From a virus: a DNA stretch of 37,632 nt. Numbering within the stretch: the stretch's first letter is position 1; each line of letters starts with the position of its first letter. Shown here piece after piece: positions 15,840 to 26,100 of this stretch. The stretch lies in IMG/VR virus record IMGVR_UViG_3300034082_004705, positions 1 to 37,632 of that record. One strand, written 5' to 3'. Under the pieces are notes generated by a model. The model did no database searches, had not been told where the DNA came from, and worked only from the letters and a program-made list of their open reading frames with translations. A program made the translations under genes and the position numbers.

Positions 15840-16454
15840 GTGAAAACTTTATCATCCATTTTTCTCCTCATCGGCCTCATCGCCTTTCCCATGAGCGCTC
15901 AAATTGACTCAGGCGGTGGCAAAGCCCAAGTGGGTAACCTGACCAACCACGGCTCGCTGGGCGGCACTGTTGCCTCGGGCACTCTGCAGGCAGGAGCGGT
16001 GACCAATCACTCTGGCTTGATCGAGGTGCTCTACGCTGCGTCCTTCACAACGGAACCCGATGCGAACAGCAACGACATCCCCGATTCCTGGGAGCAGGAG
16101 CATTTTGCGGGGACAGGCTCATTTGATCCGAATGCGGATTCCGATGGCGATGGCACCAGCAACCGCATGGAATACATCGCTGGCACTTTGCCTACCAGCC
16201 GATCCTCAGTATTTCGTCCGTTGGGTTCGCACAATGGAACCGTGTTCACCATGCCGATGGCGACCGTGGCGGGCAGGACCTATAAGGTCTATGCGACCCG
16301 CAATCTTACGGATTGGCACTTGCAGCAGACCATCGTTGGCGATGGCACGACCAAGACCTTCAGCTTCGATGAAATGACCCTGACCAGCGGTCCTCTGCAT
16401 TCTCCCACCCATCCATCCTCCTACTTCTTCCGCGTCGAAATTTCCCTTCCTTAA
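15840..16454 (+). CDS. secreted AQIDSGGG-type protein with calcium-repeat and C-terminal sandwich
   Basis: 204 residues from a GTG at 15840 (a TTG at 15822 is also in frame). The GTG start gives an ideal signal peptide, MKTLSSIFLLIGLIAF then PMSA, with mature start QIDSGGGKAQVGNLTNHG. A repeat-like N-terminal part (NHGSLGG and NHSGLIEVLY) is followed by one thrombospondin type 3-like repeat (PNADSDGDGTSNRMEY) and a beta-sandwich (AGRTYKVYATRNLTDWHLQQ) that ends SYFFRVEISLP, the same C-terminal type as the kelch-lectin protein. It is 18 bases upstream of the YQGRL gene, so the pair is an operon. Function is unknown; such pairs recur in Verrucomicrobia and may form a surface or fibre structure. 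A stump of a paralogue lies at 11967. Confidence 0.75.
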   Translation: MKTLSSIFLLIGLIAFPMSAQIDSGGGKAQVGNLTNHGSLGGTVASGTLQAGAVTNHSGLIEVLYAASFTTEPDANSNDIPDSWEQEHFAGTGSFDPNADSDGDGTSNRMEYIAGTLPTSRSSVFRPLGSHNGTVFTMPMATVAGRTYKVYATRNLTDWHLQQTIVGDGTTKTFSFDEMTLTSGPLHSPTHPSSYFFRVEISLP

Positions 16455-16472
16455 CCATCAAAAAATCTGATC

Positions 16473-18053
16473 ATGAAACATCGTATCCTTGCCCTCGTTT
16501 GTAGCATCGCCGCCGCTTTCACGGCATCAGCACAGGTGCCCAGTCTCATCAACTACCAAGGCCGTCTCACGGATTCCAACGGCGCACCCGTCACAGGCAA
16601 CAAGAACTTCGCCATCAGCATTTATGATGCAGCTACGGGCGGGAATTTGCTCTATGAGGAAACCATCGGCGCAGTGACTCTTGACTCGAATGGAGTTTAT
16701 TCGTTCCAGTTCGGATCAGCAGGAAGCAGCACTTCGCAAGTGACAGAGACTATTGCTACGACAGACGATACAAACTTAACCTATAGCAAATCTTTATCGA
16801 ACGCACAGGTAGTGAATAATTCCATAACGGTGACAGATGGAACGAATTCCTGGAACCAGTCAGTTGGCAATCCCGGCGTGGGAGCCACGGCTACGGCTAA
16901 TACGATAGTAGGATTCGTTATTGGCGCCACTATCACAAATGGGGGTTCAGGATACACTACTGCGCCTGCTGTCACTATCACGGGAAATGGAACTGGAGCG
17001 GAGGCGACAGCAACGATCACAAACGGCGTAGTTACGGGAATCACAATTGTCAATGCGGGCAGCGGATACACCAGCGGAGCTACAATCACCATTGATGCTC
17101 CAGTCATTCCCTTCCGCGTCGATTACAGCGGAGGAATAATTTCCGCAACGTATTCATCGGTTCCAACCGCAGGACAAACGATCAGTGCTACGTATCGATA
17201 TAACACGAGCGGGATTACGGGTGCCTTAAATGCTGCGGCTGAGCAATGGATGTCTGTGAGTGTGAATGGGTTTATGCAATCTACTAGACAGAGAGTTCTT
17301 GCGGTTCCGTTTGCAGTTAACTCTGCAAAATCTCAGTGGTCGGCCTATGCAGCTGACGCTAAAGACAACAGCGCAAGAATGGCTGCATCTTCATCAAGCG
17401 AAGCGATAGCACGCTATTCAGGAGAAAACTACACTTCTATCGCAACCTCAAAAGCATCTACAGGTACAGCTTTTGGCGAGTTCTTTACAACAAGTTACGG
17501 GTATGGAGGCGGAGACTATGTTGCTCAATCACCTGTTTTAATATCATCTGCATTCGTCGGATACTCAGGGAATTACTTTTCCACATCTCTTTATGGAAGT
17601 ATTACTTTCTACTATGCGGACGGGACAAGCGCCACAGTATCATGGAGCGGTATGCTTCCAGATAATGCGCTAGACAGAACCAAAAAAAATCCATATCCAG
17701 AAAAGCTAGTTACAAGGGTATCAGGAAATCAGTATTACGAATATTGGTATGCAGGACCTCGCTCAGGAAATGCGATGGTATTGACACTTCAAACAGCAGA
17801 TACAGCTGCGATTCGATTTTCTGTGGGACGTACAGCGAAGACATATTTTGCTTGCCCCGTAGTTAATGACATACAAGCCATTAACGAAGCTGTTATTAAT
17901 GTATATTATTCTGATGGATCTTTAGAAAAAATCACTCCAAATACGTGGATTAATTTATCTCAGTCTAAAACTATTTCATTTCTAGAGCTCGAAGGGAAAC
18001 CTAAAGGAACTGGACGAATATCTCTTACTTCAATGAGGCTTTTGGGATGGTGA
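16473..18053 (+). CDS. secreted YQGRL-type repeat protein, possible fibre or surface adhesin
   Basis: 526 residues. The signal peptide ends at about FTASA. The mature start VPSLINYQGRLTDSNGAPVT, followed by FAISIYDAATGGNLLYEE, is a conserved opening seen in many Verrucomicrobia secreted proteins, rather like a small carboxypeptidase-regulatory-type sandwich. Residues about 145-205 contain glycine-rich beta repeats (TITNGGSGYTTAPAVTITG, then IVNAGSGYTSGATITI) found in tail fibre and adhesin shafts. A conserved RQRVLAVPFAVNSAKS segment at about 265 leads into a more AT-rich, unrecognised C-terminal domain of about 240 residues (FTTSYGYGGGDYVAQS), which may be the variable binding head. It probably works with the preceding AQIDSGGG protein. 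A true phage tail fibre would not need a signal peptide, so a surface role is more likely. Confidence 0.72.
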   Translation: MKHRILALVCSIAAAFTASAQVPSLINYQGRLTDSNGAPVTGNKNFAISIYDAATGGNLLYEETIGAVTLDSNGVYSFQFGSAGSSTSQVTETIATTDDTNLTYSKSLSNAQVVNNSITVTDGTNSWNQSVGNPGVGATATANTIVGFVIGATITNGGSGYTTAPAVTITGNGTGAEATATITNGVVTGITIVNAGSGYTSGATITIDAPVIPFRVDYSGGIISATYSSVPTAGQTISATYRYNTSGITGALNAAAEQWMSVSVNGFMQSTRQRVLAVPFAVNSAKSQWSAYAADAKDNSARMAASSSSEAIARYSGENYTSIATSKASTGTAFGEFFTTSYGYGGGDYVAQSPVLISSAFVGYSGNYFSTSLYGSITFYYADGTSATVSWSGMLPDNALDRTKKNPYPEKLVTRVSGNQYYEYWYAGPRSGNAMVLTLQTADTAAIRFSVGRTAKTYFACPVVNDIQAINEAVINVYYSDGSLEKITPNTWINLSQSKTISFLELEGKPKGTGRISLTSMRLLGW

Positions 18054-18291
18054 AAACTTTATTTTTTAGCTGTTTTCAGGAAATCAGCAGGCCTATACAC
18101 GTCATGGTAATCATCGCAATGCTCATAACACAGCGACACATCACATGGGGGCAGACAAGAATGGCTCGTGCTATCCAAGTTTCTTTGAATGGAAATTCCG
18201 CGCCCTCTACACCTCCAATAACAAAATTTCTGTTGCGTCGTATTCGCTAGGGCGGTCAAAATAACTTAACTGATTCCTATAAAAGTATTAT

Positions 18292-18612
18292 ATGCCAACG
18301 CTAGTCATTCATGCGCCATTCTATCAACGTGTTAACAACCGCAGAACATTCGATGATGTTTTAACGGATGGAATTGCTACGGGCTATGCCATAACAGTAG
18401 CAGAGAGGCAATTCATAGGCCCAGGTTGTCAAGTAGTGGTTTTACAAAATGACCGTAATCCGCGAAGAGCCGAAGGCGTGCTAGAAGAAATACGTCAATC
18501 TGGTTGGGCAGGAAACGGGATTATTCGCTATGACTTGCGAATTCGTAATCTCGTTGAATGCGAATTTCGCTGTGAACGTCTGAACCGCCGGGGTGTGTGT
18601 ATATTTCAGTAA
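18292..18612 (+). CDS. hypothetical protein, 106 aa
   Basis: 106 residues, ATG at 18292, no signal peptide. The N-terminus MPTLVIHAPFYQ is a beta strand, followed by a helix (RTFDDVLTDGIATGYAIT), a second strand with a Pro-Gly turn (FIGPGCQVVVLQND), a helix (RRAEGVLEEIRQSGW) and a basic tail with two Cys (ECEFRCERLNRRGVC). It reads as a small alpha/beta or PUA-like fold, but no family is recognised. It lies between the YQGRL gene and a broken copy of the membrane-protein module, about 27 bases before the point where homology to that module begins, so it probably came in with a rearrangement. The gap 18054-18291 before it holds only a possible 3' gene fragment. Confidence 0.55.
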   Translation: MPTLVIHAPFYQRVNNRRTFDDVLTDGIATGYAITVAERQFIGPGCQVVVLQNDRNPRRAEGVLEEIRQSGWAGNGIIRYDLRIRNLVECEFRCERLNRRGVCIFQ

Positions 18613-18633
18613 ATATTTAACAGCCACCCCCTT

Positions 18634-18720
18634 TTCAGCCTTGGATTTTGCGTTTGGTGCCGCGTAGGAACACACGAGCACCTTGCAAGGTATGGCAATA
18701 GGAACAGCCATCAAAAACCA
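18634..18720 (+). pseudogene. remnant of the hairpin/74-aa-gene module, copy C
   Basis: From the loop of the hairpin onward (TTCAGCCTTGGATTTTGCG, then TTTGGTGCCGCGTAGGAACA) this matches copies A and B; after CACACGA it matches the 5' part of the 74-aa gene only loosely (GTATGGCAATAGGAACAGCC). The left arm of the hairpin and the rest of the gene are missing. The integrase gene begins 45 bases further on. Confidence 0.6.
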
Positions 18721-18764
18721 TTCCGCGTATGTTAGGCAAGTTGGCGCGCGGATGGAACGGGAGG

Positions 18765-19871
18765 TTACGGGCATTCCACTCCGTTGAGGATCACTCGCCG
18801 CTTCTTGCGGTCAAAGCGGAAGGTGTTTTCCCACTGGCCGTCCTTGGGCAGAATGGCGAACCATTTCTCGGCGACCTCGGGCGTGGTCAGTTCACGGTAG
18901 TGTTTGAATATGATCGACGCCGAGTTCCCTGCCTCCAGCGCCACTTGATCGGCACTCTTGACCTTAGCAATGCGGTAAGTGATGAACGAGTGCCGCAGAA
19001 CGTTGCGTGGCCACTCGATTCCCACAGCACGTGCTAGCGCCGTGGCTTCCTTGATATACTCGCTCGACTTGATCACACGCCCACTTCTCTGCAATGGTTC
19101 CAGCCAAGCAGCAAGGTTGTCGGTGATGGGAACAAGGCGGCGCGATGCGGTCTTCGCCTGACCGGCGCGGATTTCGATCAATCGACGGCCAAGATCCACC
19201 GCATTCCAATCAAGTCGCGCGAGTTCCGCAGAGCGAATGCCAGCAAAGGCACTGATGGCCAGCAGTGGAATGAGATGCACAGGCGCGGCATGAATGATCG
19301 TGCGGAACTCATCCGGCGAGAACACCTCGATATCACTGTCCGCCACCTTCACCTTGCGCAACTGGCTCGATGCCGTGGGCTTGCCCTCAGGAAGATAGTT
19401 CTGTTCCAAGGCAAAGGAGAACAACAAGCTGACGTAGAGCAGCATCCCGTTGCGCGAGCTGGGCGACACGTTCAGACCACGCAGCCAGGCATCGATGTCG
19501 GCTGAGGTGACGTCGAGAATTTGCCCTGGATAGACAGTGGCGAAACGATTGAGCACCGAGCGGAGCTGGGATAGGTGACGTGTGCCCACTCCGTCTTGTT
19601 TCCGAGCCTCCAGCATCTGAGTGACCACCTCGGGCACCGTAGCGCGGCGGGTGATGTTGCCAAAGTGCTTGGAGTATTCGGTGGCCATTGCGGCGAGCGA
19701 TTCCGCACCAGCCAGTTGGCGCGCGTAGAGATAGTCCTCCAGAGCAATTACCTGGCAGGCTACCTCACAAGAAAAGGCGAAGAGTTGTGCCAGAGACTCT
19801 TCGACTCCCTTAGGGACATGATGCGTGATGCGAAAAAAAATCGGTTTGCACACCAAAAACTCTTTGATCAC
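18765..19871 (-). CDS. tyrosine recombinase / phage-type integrase
   Basis: 368 residues from a GTG at 19871. It has an SAM-like core-binding domain at about 75-165 (RHLSQLRSVLNRFATVYPGQ) and a catalytic domain with Arg213 (AFAGIRSAELARLDW), Lys240 (GQAKTASRRLVP), Arg293 (NVLRHSFITYR) and Tyr325 (IIFKHYREL). The usual His of HxxR is Asn290 and the later His is Asn316; I believe this branch often tolerates those changes, but activity is uncertain. The first about 20 residues look unlike the family, so the start may be truncated or the gene may begin elsewhere. It lies at the right edge of the phage/mosaic block, facing inward, where a prophage or island integrase would be. No matching att repeats can be seen because the other edge is outside the window. 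Confidence 0.85.
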   Translation of the reverse strand: MIKEFLVCKPIFFRITHHVPKGVEESLAQLFAFSCEVACQVIALEDYLYARQLAGAESLAAMATEYSKHFGNITRRATVPEVVTQMLEARKQDGVGTRHLSQLRSVLNRFATVYPGQILDVTSADIDAWLRGLNVSPSSRNGMLLYVSLLFSFALEQNYLPEGKPTASSQLRKVKVADSDIEVFSPDEFRTIIHAAPVHLIPLLAISAFAGIRSAELARLDWNAVDLGRRLIEIRAGQAKTASRRLVPITDNLAAWLEPLQRSGRVIKSSEYIKEATALARAVGIEWPRNVLRHSFITYRIAKVKSADQVALEAGNSASIIFKHYRELTTPEVAEKWFAILPKDGQWENTFRFDRKKRRVILNGVECP

Positions 19872-19927
19872 GAACGAACTTTTGAGAAATGGTCTCGGAT
19901 CAGGCAGCAGTAAAACAAATTATAACA

Positions 19928-20098
19928 TCATCTCGTTTGGCGTGACAGAAGCGATCCCCGAGTCATTGCCTTTGGAGCTATTGTCGATCTTCGCCGGGGC
20001 TGTGCTACTCCGTCGCCATCGGCCAAGACGATAACGTCTGAGGCTCTCTGGGCCCAAAGAAGACCTGTGATGAGAAGTAGCAAATTCGGCGGGAGCAT
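19928..20098 (-). CDS. possible short secreted protein downstream of the giant gene
   Basis: 56 codons starting MLPPNLLLLITGLLWAQRAS, a good signal peptide, with an unusually clear ribosome binding site AAGGAGA nine bases before the ATG at 20098. It starts 60 bases after the stop of the 3913-residue gene and so could be the second gene of that transcript. The rest is short and basic (VAQPRRRSTIAPKAMTRG), so it may be the stump of a gene cut by the arrival of the integrase region. It lies antisense to the PEP-CTERM-like tail; the two cannot both be old intact genes. Confidence 0.3.
   Translation of the reverse strand: MLPPNLLLLITGLLWAQRASDVIVLADGDGVAQPRRRSTIAPKAMTRGSLLSRQTR
19945..20034 (+). 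pseudogene. PEP-CTERM-like C-terminal remnant
   Basis: In frame with a short ORF the sequence reads EAIPESLPLELLSIFAGAVL followed by LRRHRPRR and a stop: a PEP-like motif (IPES instead of VPEP), one hydrophobic span and a basic end, the tripartite sorting tail used by the exosortase system. Nothing upstream looks like the rest of a secreted protein; that side is occupied by the integrase gene. Probably the 3' scrap of a host surface-protein gene interrupted by the island. Confidence 0.4.
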
Positions 20099-20158
20099 GG
20101 CGCGGTCTCCTTGGCTCTTGTTTTTGATAGGATGCTGTATTTCGGGCGAGAGCTGGGA

Positions 20159-23100
20159 CTAGCGAGAGACTTTGAGGCGGATAAATCGTTTGCTGGTGTG
20201 TATGGGTGCGGTATCGGTGACAGTTACCGTTTCACCCGCCGCCCCTGGGTTTGTGGCGATAATGCTCCATGTGATCAGGTCATCTGAGCCTTCCACTATG
20301 TAGATCAAATCCTCGCGTGCGCGGCGAAAAGTGAGTGTCAGCCGCCCATTGGCATTCATTTGTGTATTCAGGGAGGCTTGATTGCTTCGAGCGTTGGCAC
20401 TCATTCCGAGAGCATACTTCATGAGGTTTGGCATTCCATCATTGCTCGGATTGGCGTTGTCGGCGGCATTGCCGGAATTTGCAATCGTGCCGAAGTTGGT
20501 GAATCTCCATTCCTCAAGGCTTGTCCATGTAGTGAGAGTCGTAGTCACTTGGCTGGAGCGATCGGTGCCGTTTAGCGCGACAATGCGGAAGTGATAAACG
20601 GTGCCTGGTAAAAGGCTGCTCACGCTGAAGGTAGAAGCTTCAGCACCGACGGCATTTTCCGTCCATGTCTCAGACGCGCTCGGTTTGTGTGAAATTAGGA
20701 AACCGGTGCAGACGGAGTTTTGCGTGCCGTCGGGCGTCCAGCTGAGATCGATGGTGAAATTGGTCGTTTGTGCCGCGAGGAAATTTGTGGGAGAAATCGG
20801 CACTTTTTCAATGATAAGATCGGAGCTGATGTAGCTGATTGCATAATTTGCACCCGCCGTGATGGAGCCCTGTAGGATGGAGTAGGATCCGGCGTTTTCA
20901 CCGGGGGCTCGATTCAAGCTTCCTGTGATCTCGTCTTCTCCCTCCAATCCGGAGCTTTGATAGGTGAGCGCTGGATCCACAGCTCCATAAAGTTTCGTCT
21001 TAGCGTCCGACGTGACCGTTAGGTTCTTCGGCACGATGATGAAGGGCAGGATGCTTGATCCCTCGAGGCTGGAATCTGTCGAGCTGGCCGTGACAACGTA
21101 GTTTCCGGCATTCTTCGGGGCCTCGGTGGTGGGGCCGTAGGAAGTGATACCGATTCCCTTGTAGGTATAGGCGAATGTGCATGGCACGGTCGAAGAGGCG
21201 GAGAAGACCTTGCCGCTGCCATCGTAAATCATGCTCTGCGGCGCAGTAAAGTTGATGCCGTCGTCGGGAGTGAAGACAAGCAAGTGGTCGGCCTGGTATT
21301 CGCCTGCGATCAATTGACCCGTGCGATGGTTGCGAGTGAGCCAGGTGGGATTGTCGATCGTTCCCCCGTCGGCGGCCGACCAAAGATTCCAACCTTCTCC
21401 GCCGTGTACAATCTCCCCCGTTGCCAGATCGTAGACCTTGCAGCCATCCAACATCGACATCCGGTAAAAATAAACCCCGTCGCAGGCCATGCCGTGCTCA
21501 TCAGTGGACCAAGTGTCATTGATGACTTGATCCCTCTCCCAAGTGAGTGTGAGGCCATCGCTCGATAGCTGGTAGAGCCTGACGGTGAACTGCCCGTCGA
21601 CGGTTGGCCCCATCACACCGAGCTTACCGTCTGGTGTATCAAAGAGGCTACCATACATCCACCAGGCACAGGTGAGCATTGGATGGGAGCTATCGACCGC
21701 GACCAATGTGCTCGACCAATCCGTCGTCGAGATCCGGTAGAGTGAATCGTCATTCCGCGCATAGAGATATCCACCGGCAAATGCCATCTGATTGTTTCCC
21801 AAGGGGGGAAGATTCTCAACGGCATGGCTCTCAATCCATGTGCCATTCAAATCGTAAACGCGTATTTCCGACGCCGACGAGTTGACAAAGATCCGCGTTC
21901 CATCACAGGCGATGCCTTGAATACTAGGCATACCTGCCAGTGTCATGACGGAGGATGTCGTCTGGCCGAGCGGATCACCACCGATTCCGAACAGGCGCGT
22001 CTGAGCGATGGTCAAAAGTTCGCTCTTTGTGCCGGTGAAATTGGCATCGTCAATGGTGGCTACCACTTCATAGGCGCCTACGTCACTCGGAGCCGTGCTT
22101 TCTCCGTTGTAGGTGAGTATTGTCGTAAGTCCTTCTGGAGTCGTGCTAACCGATGCGGACTTGGCTGTTCCGTCGTAGCTGGCGTTGAGGTTGCCGAGGG
22201 TGATGCTAGCCAAGGCTTTGTGCACCGTGACGCTCACCGTGCCCGCGGCGGCTTGGTAGTTTGTCGTGTCATCCGGCGTAAAGGTGAATGCATGCGTCGC
22301 AGTGCCAGCGTCTGGTTCAGTGGCGGGATTGGTCCAAGCGAATGTGCCTGCCACCGATGCGATGCCGCCGTCGAGCGTCGAGTGGGAGAGCGATTGGCCA
22401 TAGGTGATGGCGGATGCGATGGGCGGAGTTGTCACGGTAGGTGTGGCCTTGTTGACCGTGACGCTTACCGTGCCGGTGGTGGAGGTGTAATTTGCCGTAT
22501 CGTTCGGAGTGAAAACAAAGTTTTGTGTGGTCGTGCCGGTGTCGGGAGCGGTGTTGGAATTTTCCCAAGTGAAAGTGCCTTCGACCGAGGCCTCGCCACC
22601 GATGAGTGTGGATGAGCTGAGCGTTTGGCCTGCGGCGATGGGCGTGGCTGTCGGACTGGTGAGAACGCTTGGCGTGGCCGGTGCGACAGTGACATCCAAC
22701 TCAGCAGTGAGGGCATTGTAGTTCGTTGTGTCGTCTGGTGTGAAGGTGACCGTTTGCCTCATGGTGCCTGCGGAAACGGGAGCGGTCGAGGTGAAGGTGA
22801 AGGTGCCCGAAACGCTGGTGATTCCATTGGCGAGGGTTGCTTCGGCGAGGGTTTGACCGTGAATGGCTCTTGTCACGGCGGGGAGGGCCACTAGCAGGGG
22901 GTTGGCCTTGTCCACCTTCACCTTTATCGAGACAGTGACCGGTTGATAGTGCTCGGTATCGGTGGGTGTGAAAACAAGGTTGTGCAGGCTCTCGCCCGCA
23001 TTGGGAATGGTGCCGGGATTTTCGAAGGCAAAAGTGCCCGGCACGCTGGCTGTTCCTCCGAGGAGGGGATAGGAAGCAAGTGATTCACCGTAGGTGATTC

Positions 23101-26100
23101 CGGACCGATAAGGTATGGACAAAATGGTCGGCCTGCCTTTCGTGATGGTGAAGTCGATCGTCTTTGTGGCGGCAAAATCGGGATCCGTGCTGGTGACCGT
23201 GACGGTATAGTCGCCGGGCTCGGTCGGAGGCGTGACGCTGGCGGCGTAAGTGGTGCTATCGCGGCCGGTGTAGGTGGAAGAGAATGCGAAACCGGCAGAC
23301 GAGGTGGTAAGGATTGATTGGAGCTCAGGCACTGAAACTGCAACTCCTTCTGGCGTGCGATAGACCTCGCCATTGACTCGGTAGGCTGCGGTGCCGCTGC
23401 CATTCCCCCACCACACTACCGACCCATCCGCCTTCATGGCATAGCTTCTGTTGTCGCCTGCGGCGATCGCCACGACATTGGTAAGATTCCACGGCACTAG
23501 GTTCACATTCGAGCCGGTAGGCGTGAATGGAGTGCCGCTACCCCAAGCGACCACAGTGCCATCCGATTTGAGCGCCACTCGATGATTCCGGCCCGCGGCA
23601 ACGGCCACAACTTCGTTGAGTCCAGCAGGAGGGGCTTCCAAACCCAAGGCAACTACCATGCCGTTAGATTTGAGCGCCACCATCCCCCCATCCGAGCTTG
23701 CATGGATCGCGATCACTCCGTTCAAGCCATCGGGAATCGTCGGTTGCGCTCCCCAAGCGACTACGGTGCCATCCGACTTCAGGGCATACGATGTGGAATC
23801 GCTGCCCGTGATTCCCACCACATTTAAAAGACCAGCGGGCACATTGCATTGACCTGCAGCATTGTCGCCCCAGGCAACGACGGTGCCGTTGGACTTGAGG
23901 GCGAGTGCATGGTTGCTGCCCCGGGCGATTGCCACAACACCGGATAGGTCAGACGGTGCCATGCCCATCCACGAGGCCCCCCATTCGATAACCGTGCCGT
24001 CGGACTTAAGTGCCATCGAGCTGCTAATTCCCGAAGCCACAGCAACTACACCCGTGAGACCGGCGGGCACATTGCACTGCCCTGCAGAATTATCGCCAGT
24101 GGCAAAGACTGTGCCATCGGATTTGACGACTAGGACATGGCCCCACCTACCTGCCGATAGGAGTGAGCTTCGTGACACGCGAAATGGTTTCGCCAGTCCA
24201 TCATAGGCTAGGCTTGCTGGTGGAACGACTGCGAGGTTCAGTGGGCTCACGATGCCATCGTAAACGGTCATAGGCACCGAGAAGGTTACCGCCTTGTAAT
24301 GAGCGATGTCCGCAGGAATGAAGGTCACGCTCTGGCTGGCGGGGCCGGGGTTAGGACTGGCGAATGGGAAGGAAAACTCGAAAGTACCTGGCACACTGGC
24401 AATGCCGCCGCTCAGGGTCGAGGAGTTGAGGAGTTGACCCAAGGTGATCGCAGATGCGGATGGCAGTGATGAGATGGTAGGAGTCGCGGCATTCTCACCC
24501 TCAACAAGAACGGTTATGCTAGCGGTCACCGAGTGGTAGTTGTTCGAATCCGTTGGCGTGAAGGTGATGCTTTGTGTGCTTGCTCCGGCCGGGGGAATGA
24601 AACTCGGCGTGCTGAACGCAAAAGTTCCGTTCACGCTGGCGCTGCCACCATTTAGGGTTACTGCCGAGAGGGCTTGCCCTTCCGTGATGATCGCAGCGAC
24701 CGGCAGCGAAGTCAGTGCAGGTGTGGACTTGGCGATGGTGAAATCCACCGTCTTGCTGCCGCTGAAATTCTGATCGGTGGAGGTGACCGTGAGCGTGTAA
24801 TGCCCCGCATTGGTTGGTGCCGTGGAGCTCGCTGCGTAAGTCGTGCCAGCCCGACCTGCATAACTAAAGCTGTAGGCGAAATTTCCCACACTGGTCGCCA
24901 CGGCGGCGGGGAGCGAAATCTGACTTGAATTATTGTCCCCCCAGCCGAGCAGCGAACCGTCGGACTTGAGCATCAGGAGATGGCTTGCCCCGGCCGAGAT
25001 GGCAATGACGCCGCTGCCGCTGGAAACGACTTCATTGGATCCAAACGAGCCCCAATAGACCAAGCTGCCATCTTTCTTCAGCGCGTAGGACTCGTTGTCG
25101 CCGGAGGCAATGGCCACAACATTCGTGACGCTGCTCGGGACCGTGCATTGCCCAAAATTGTTTCGGCCCCATGCGACCACAGTGCCATCAGATTTCAAAG
25201 CGATGGAGTGGTCTTGCCCGGCAGCGATCGCGACAACGCCCGACAATCCCGCCGGCACCGTGGATTCGCCGTATTGATTGCCATCCCAAGCCACCACAGT
25301 GCCATCGGATTTCAGGGCAAGCGCGTGGTCCCAGCCCGCGGCGATAGCGATCACACCGGTGAGCCCCGCCGGGATTTTCAGGGCATGTTCCTGGGTCGTA
25401 GGCATGTTGGATCCATTGTCCTTCATGCCAATAGCGGCAACGGTGCCGTCCGCTTTCAAAACGAGACTCAATCGGCCGCCACCTGCCACCGCGATTCCAT
25501 TGGTGATGGTCGGCGCCGGCGGGTCTAAGACAAGGTAGGGCGGATTAGGTGATAAGGAATATCCGGTGTAAGGAGCGAATGAGCCTTGGATATTGGCACG
25601 TTGGTGTTTGTCATTCTTCCCCCATCCCACCACTGAACCGTCTGCTTTCAGGGCAAGGCTGTGATAGAAACCGGCGGTTACCTGAATGACTCCGGATAGA
25701 TTCACAGGAACGTTGCTTTGATCATCGCTGTTCGATCCCCACGCCACCACCGTGCCGTCGGCCTTGATGGCGAGCGAATGAGCGAATCCGGCCGCGATGT
25801 GCGGCATCTGTGATACGGCATGGGTTTTGGCTGTGCCATCATACGTTAGTGAAGGCGGCGCGATCAGAGAGATCGGCCGGGAGGAACTTGAGACAAGGAT
25901 TGGAACACTGGCTGTAGCGGAGTTGTAGTTGGCGGTGTCGGTCGGTGTAAAAATGGCCTGCAGCGTGCGGGCGCCTGTCGCGAGGGTCACGCCGGATGCG
26001 GGGGAATAAACAAAAGATCCGGCGACGCTTGTGGCTGCATTGAGTTGTGTTGCGGAGAGTGCCGTGCCGTAGCTGATGCTTGCCGGTGTAGCCCATGTGA

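Noticed and set aside
18047-18250. 67-codon ORF overlapping the end of the YQGRL gene
   Set aside because: It starts inside the upstream gene, has no ribosome binding site and competes with another open frame in the same stretch; there is no supporting motif.
18070-18264. 64-codon open stretch reading AYTRHGNHRNAHN and then FFEWKFRALYTSNN
   Set aside because: Composition is protein-like and it may be a 3' scrap of a gene, but there is a stop directly upstream, no start codon near the beginning and no family match, so it was not annotated.
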